Shown piece after piece: positions 31,525 to 34,113 of a stretch of 34,113 bases of DNA. Location: the IMG/VR virus record IMGVR_UViG_3300041407_000182, positions 1 through 34,113 of that record. One strand, given 5' to 3'. The stretch is from a virus. Positions within the stretch are counted from its first letter, which is position 1, and each line of letters begins with the position of its first letter. The notes below the pieces were generated by a model, which was not told the origin of the DNA, made no database searches, and worked only from the letters and a program-made list of their open reading frames with translations. The position numbers and the translations under genes are program-made.

Positions 31525-31598
31525 GCAGCTATTTCTGCAAGGGGAAGCGTTATGACCGTAGATACCTGACGATAAACGAGGGTAATCAAGTTGAGTAA
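31521..31598 (+). CDS. Tiny ORF linking early gene to AlpA-like gene
   Basis: This 25-codon frame (MSSYFCKGKRYDRRYL and nine further residues) starts in an ATGA overlap with the previous gene and ends over the TTG start of the next. It may be a real small protein or only a translational coupler. A GGGG-containing stretch inside it does not serve its own start. Confidence 0.35.
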   Translation: MSSYFCKGKRYDRRYLTINEGNQVE

Positions 31599-31794
31599 GC
31601 TGGATCGTTTCATGAGAGAAAGGGACGTGATCGCGGCGACGTCTCTTTCACACTCCACTATATGGCGCGCCATGAAAGACGGGCGTTTCCCTAGGCAGGT
31701 GTTGATCTCACCGGGCAGAGTCGGCTGGAGAGAGTCAGCGATTATTGCTTGGCAGGCAAACCCTGCCAGTTGGCAAGCAGCAAAAAGCATCTGA
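31591..31794 (+). CDS. AlpA-family regulator, probable excisionase
   Basis: This 67-aa protein has the AlpA winged-helix signature: REREDVIAATSLSHSTIWR-type helix-turn-helix (actual residues 8-27), MKDGRFPRQVLISPGRVGW and ESAIIAW. TTG 31591 is preceded by GAGGG at suitable distance; ATG 31612 is an alternative. Lying close to int, it probably acts as directionality factor or regulator of int. Confidence 0.82.
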   Translation: MSKLDRFMRERDVIAATSLSHSTIWRAMKDGRFPRQVLISPGRVGWRESAIIAWQANPASWQAAKSI

Positions 31795-31801
31795 ATCGTT
31801 A

Positions 31802-31840
31802 AGGCACAATTCCATCGACAATTCGATGGAAGTTGTGCCT
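31802..31840 (+). other. Long near-perfect hairpin before cargo gene
   Basis: AGGCACAATTCCATCG and CGATGGAAGTTGTGCCT form a 16-bp stem with one bulged base and a 6-base loop. No U-tract follows (GTCTTGG). It sits between the early operon and the HEPN-like gene. It may end or process the early transcript, or be a protein binding site. Confidence 0.6.
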
Positions 31841-31895
31841 GTCTTGGCCACCATGGGAGAATCTCAGCGGAAATAGAATATTCAGAGGAAGAGCC

Positions 31896-32402
31896 ATGAA
31901 TGCAGAAAGCAAAAAAATTTCGGACCAAACACCATTTGCACATAGTGAAGTAATCCGCATGTACGGTTTATTCATGATCGCATGGTCAGTTCTAGAAGCT
32001 GTCATCCAAACTGCAATCATGAAAGAGCTAGAGCTGGCACCGGAAAAAACGATAATGATCACTGGGAAAATGCAATTCCACCCACGTCTTCAGTTGCTGT
32101 GTCCGCTACTCAAGCTTCACGGACAAAAGCACAAACAGGCGATTGAATTATTGAACAAGTTCGAGTCATTTGCGCATCGCAATACCATTGTTCACGGCCT
32201 TGTTATCGTCGGCGTTCCAGACCAACTCACGTTCGTGAAGTACGACGGTGGTGCTAGTGCATCGCGAAGCTTCACAAGTGCCGAGCTGACGAAACACGTC
32301 GTAGGATTGAACGATAGGGTTGAAACTCTTCAAAAATTACTGGACATCAGCAATGCTGATATGCAGCAAATAATCGACGCTACGTTGGCCGGCTGCAAAT
32401 AA
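31896..32402 (+). CDS. HEPN-like protein with Rx4H motif (cargo candidate)
   Basis: This 168-aa mostly helical protein contains FESFAHRNTIVHG at residues 89-101, giving Arg95-Asn96-x3-His100, the Rx4-6H signature of HEPN ribonucleases. A hydrophobic N-terminal helix (RMYGLFMIAWSVLEAVIQTA) could make the dimer face. AGAGGAAGAG precedes ATG 31896. It is AT-rich (mid-40s percent GC by eye), convergent with int and separated from the early operon by a long hairpin, all typical of a moron. Abortive infection or superinfection exclusion is plausible; no antitoxin gene is adjacent. A non-enzymatic HEPN-like role is possible. Confidence 0.7.
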   Translation: MNAESKKISDQTPFAHSEVIRMYGLFMIAWSVLEAVIQTAIMKELELAPEKTIMITGKMQFHPRLQLLCPLLKLHGQKHKQAIELLNKFESFAHRNTIVHGLVIVGVPDQLTFVKYDGGASASRSFTSAELTKHVVGLNDRVETLQKLLDISNADMQQIIDATLAGCK

Positions 32403-32455
32403 TGGTGGCGTAATCAATGAGGAGTCATTCAGGACTAACTGAAACTCACCCCTCC

Positions 32456-33655
32456 TTAATCAGTTGTTACAACGTTCTTCTGTAGCCACAACGACCAGCG
32501 CTGTAGTCCTCGCTGCTTCTCTTTGAAATAGTCGTACCGATCGTAGTGTTTGGACGACACATCGTTAAATGCGTGGCCTTGTATCCGATCGCGCAATTCC
32601 TTGTCCAAGCCCGCAACCCCCATTAGCGTTTTACAGGTCCGTCGAACGTCACGAAGGGTGAACGGCCCGTCGAACAGTTTTGTGTGTCGGCTGTAAAGCT
32701 TCGTCACCGCTCTGGACAACGATTGAGTGTGCAGGGGCTTGTCTTCCATCTTCCCCATGAACCGATAGGCACTCGTTTCGCTGATCTCATCCAGAGTCTT
32801 CAGACTTTTCCGCATCAATCTGTTGTACGGCACTGCGTGCAAGATCCGCTCACCGTCGACGCCCTTGAGGTTACGGATCACCAGGTGATCGTCGAAGTAC
32901 TGCTTTCGCGTAGTGCCCAGCAATTGTTGGGGGCGCTGGCCACCTGACGCGATCAGGAACTTGATCAGCTCAGACGTCACAAGCGATAGCTGTTCGGGCA
33001 GCAAATTCCATAGGGATTTTAGTTCAGCAACGGACAACGCCCGATTCCCTGGTTGCTCCCAGTCAGCCTGCACGGGAATGCTGGCCACCGGATTGCTCAG
33101 TAAACCGAACTGGACCTTGTTCTGCAGATAGTTGCGCGGGTTGTGCTCTTGCTCCAAACCCAACTGGAACGCGGCGTGCAGTTGCGATCGCACGCGGTTG
33201 CAGTAGGTGGTGATGCCGTTGTCGATCATCCTCGCAATAACAGTACGGATCTCGACCGGTCCAATCATGGCGACCGGACGCTCGACCATTTGTGGAAACG
33301 GCCGAGTCACATAGCGTTCAAAGGAGCTTTTCACGTCCTCGACTGACGCTGCATTCTCAGCCCGCAGCTTGGCGATGTAGTTGTCCATCAGTTGCTGGAA
33401 CGTGCCCGCCGAAATTACCAGTTCCTTTTCTTCACGGCAGTTATCCCTGGCTGCGGTCAAGCTCAACCCCGGCCATGTGCCCAGCTTTGTGAGTTTCTTC
33501 TTTCCGCCAACGAAGCGTTGAAAATAGAACTCCTTTGTCCCGTTCGGGCGAATCTTGAGTATCAATACTCCCTCCCCCCTCGCACTACGCCCGTCCGAAA
33601 TAACGTATGGATTTTCCCGTGGCTGCAGCGCTCGTATCTGCTTATCCGTGAGCAT
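32456..33655 (-). CDS. int: Tyrosine-recombinase integrase
   Basis: This 399-aa integrase has an N-terminal DUF4102-like arm-binding domain (about 1-80), a core-binding domain (85-185) and a catalytic domain with Arg241 (SGGQRPQQLL), Lys264, Arg338 (LRDVRRT), His361 (QGHAF) and nucleophile Tyr371 (KHYDRY). The usual His of box II (HxLR) is Arg335, a substitution I recall in related phage integrases. The gene starts 170 bp from attR and inserts the phage into tRNA-Gly. Confidence 0.92.
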   Translation of the reverse strand: MLTDKQIRALQPRENPYVISDGRSARGEGVLILKIRPNGTKEFYFQRFVGGKKKLTKLGTWPGLSLTAARDNCREEKELVISAGTFQQLMDNYIAKLRAENAASVEDVKSSFERYVTRPFPQMVERPVAMIGPVEIRTVIARMIDNGITTYCNRVRSQLHAAFQLGLEQEHNPRNYLQNKVQFGLLSNPVASIPVQADWEQPGNRALSVAELKSLWNLLPEQLSLVTSELIKFLIASGGQRPQQLLGTTRKQYFDDHLVIRNLKGVDGERILHAVPYNRLMRKSLKTLDEISETSAYRFMGKMEDKPLHTQSLSRAVTKLYSRHTKLFDGPFTLRDVRRTCKTLMGVAGLDKELRDRIQGHAFNDVSSKHYDRYDYFKEKQRGLQRWSLWLQKNVVTTD

Positions 33656-33675
33656 CGGTATCTCGTCCTAGTAGT

Positions 33676-33701
33676 TGGTGACAGTTCGTGGTGACAGTTC
33701 G
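33676..33701 (+). repeat. Tandem 13-bp repeat upstream of int (candidate arm sites)
   Basis: TGGTGACAGTTCG is repeated head-to-tail at 33676-33688 and 33689-33701, between int and the attachment core. Tyrosine integrases bind arm sites as short repeats near the core, so these are likely Int or excisionase sites. A nearby inverted repeat (GCTCG/CGAGC, 33716-33732) could be another protein site. Confidence 0.55.
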
Positions 33702-33825
33702 CAGGAACCACTGTGGCTCGAGCTGAACGAGCACTGAATACCCCACCACGCTGAAAGGCACGATTCTACTGGGCCAGGGGGGGTTAATGATATTCCCGGG
33801 GCGATAATGGCATTACGCCACTAAT

Positions 33826-33872
33826 AGCTTCCCAAGCTGATAACGAGGGTTCGATTCCCTTCACCCGCTCCA
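33826..33872 (+). repeat. attR core (47-bp direct repeat)
   Basis: This is an exact second copy of 81-127. Upstream it is followed leftwards by an extra tRNA-like block (33804-33816 equals 65-77), but with a 9-base instead of 3-base spacer, and the acceptor 5' strand is absent. It is therefore not a working tRNA. Chromosomal DNA starts at 33873. Confidence 0.92.
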
Positions 33873-33925
33873 ATCGAATTTTGTCTCACGTCAGGATGTT
33901 TTTGACGGGTGACGCAAGAACGCAA

Positions 33926-33954
33926 AAAACCGGTCCGTTGTGACCGGTTTTTTT
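33926..33954 (+). terminator. Chromosomal terminator beyond attR
   Basis: AAAACCGGTC and GACCGGTTTT form a 10-bp stem around CGTTGT, flanked by A and T tracts on both sides, so it can work in both directions. It is probably the original terminator of the tRNA-Gly transcript, now displaced by the prophage. Confidence 0.8.
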
Positions 33955-34113
33955 ATGCCCTGGATTTGGGTTGCCGGGGAACCTGTCGGGAGCATCAGAA
34001 CGCATGTTTGCCGTCCCCATGCCCCAATGATATGCAGTGCTATACTTTTTTATGCTTTGAATGAAGCGTACAGCGTTGCCCACGGGTACTGATACCGACT
34101 GCAAATCTCGATT

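Larger units (their letters stand above)
81..33872. mobile_element. Complete HP1/K139-like P2-superfamily prophage in tRNA-Gly
   Basis: The element is bounded by two identical 47-bp repeats of the 3' part of a tRNA-Gly gene, with a tyrosine integrase next to the right copy. It carries all expected modules: integrase, repressor switch, replication, Ogr-type activator, terminase and portal, capsid, contractile tail, lysis and tail fibres. Gene order places cos and the end of the tail-fibre block beside the attachment site, as in HP1 and K139, rather than late genes ending next to ogr and attP as in P2. No structural gene looks broken, so it may be inducible. This is inference from gene content; there is no induction evidence. 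Confidence 0.95.

Noticed and set aside
32403-32455. Possible terminator between convergent HEPN-like gene and int
   Set aside because: Only a weak stem with a bulge and no T-tract can be drawn; not enough to call.
33886-34104. 72-codon minus-strand frame in the chromosomal flank
   Set aside because: It runs across the strong terminator at 33926-33954 and has no ribosome site.

Overview
The window is a complete temperate-phage genome integrated in a bacterial chromosome. It lies between two 47-bp direct repeats of the 3' part of a tRNA-Gly(CCC) gene (attL 81-127, attR 33826-33872), giving a prophage of about 33.7 kb. The GC-rich coding, the style of the phage proteins and the tRNA site suggest a Pseudomonas host, but no chromosomal gene is present to prove this. 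Only about 50-80 bp of host DNA on the left and 240 bp on the right are included.

The phage is a P2-superfamily (Peduoviridae) contractile-tailed virus whose order is closer to HP1/K139 than to P2. Reading leftwards from the integrase: int (32456-33655, -); a probable cargo gene with an HEPN-like Rx4H motif (31896-32402, +); an early operon on + (26773-31794) with a Cox/BcepMu-gp16-type regulator, a CII-like protein, a 900-aa TOPRIM primase-helicase, small unknown genes and an AlpA-type regulator or excisionase; and a divergent XRE repressor (26333-26680, -) with an operator-like inverted repeat between them. An Ogr/Delta-type late activator (25722-25979) follows the portal gene. Portal and terminase large subunit run on + (22809-25656). 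Divergent from them is one very long late operon on - (22646 to 2311): scaffold/protease O, capsid N, small terminase M, head completion L, an unusual P-loop protein, tail completion R and S, DUF2586 sheath, DUF2597 tube, TraR/DksA zinc finger, holin, SAR endolysin, Rz/Rz1, tail assembly chaperone with a -1 frameshift, tape measure, DUF2590/W-like, J, I, tail fibre, four tail/baseplate genes including hub and spike, an SGNH-hydrolase tailspike and a last accessory tail protein.

Between the late operon and attL lie a stand-alone trypsin-like protease gene (1356-2204, +), a P2-like cos candidate (1020-1040) with nearby TTGCAC repeats, and a roughly 900-bp non-coding arm. That arm holds a helically phased GCGATAT array and a CCGGGGG repeat family. 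The two most AT-rich genes, the protease and the HEPN-like gene, flank the attachment sites and look like acquired cargo, possibly anti-phage. The best candidates for something new are these two genes, the P-loop protein inside the morphogenesis operon and the iteron-like array.
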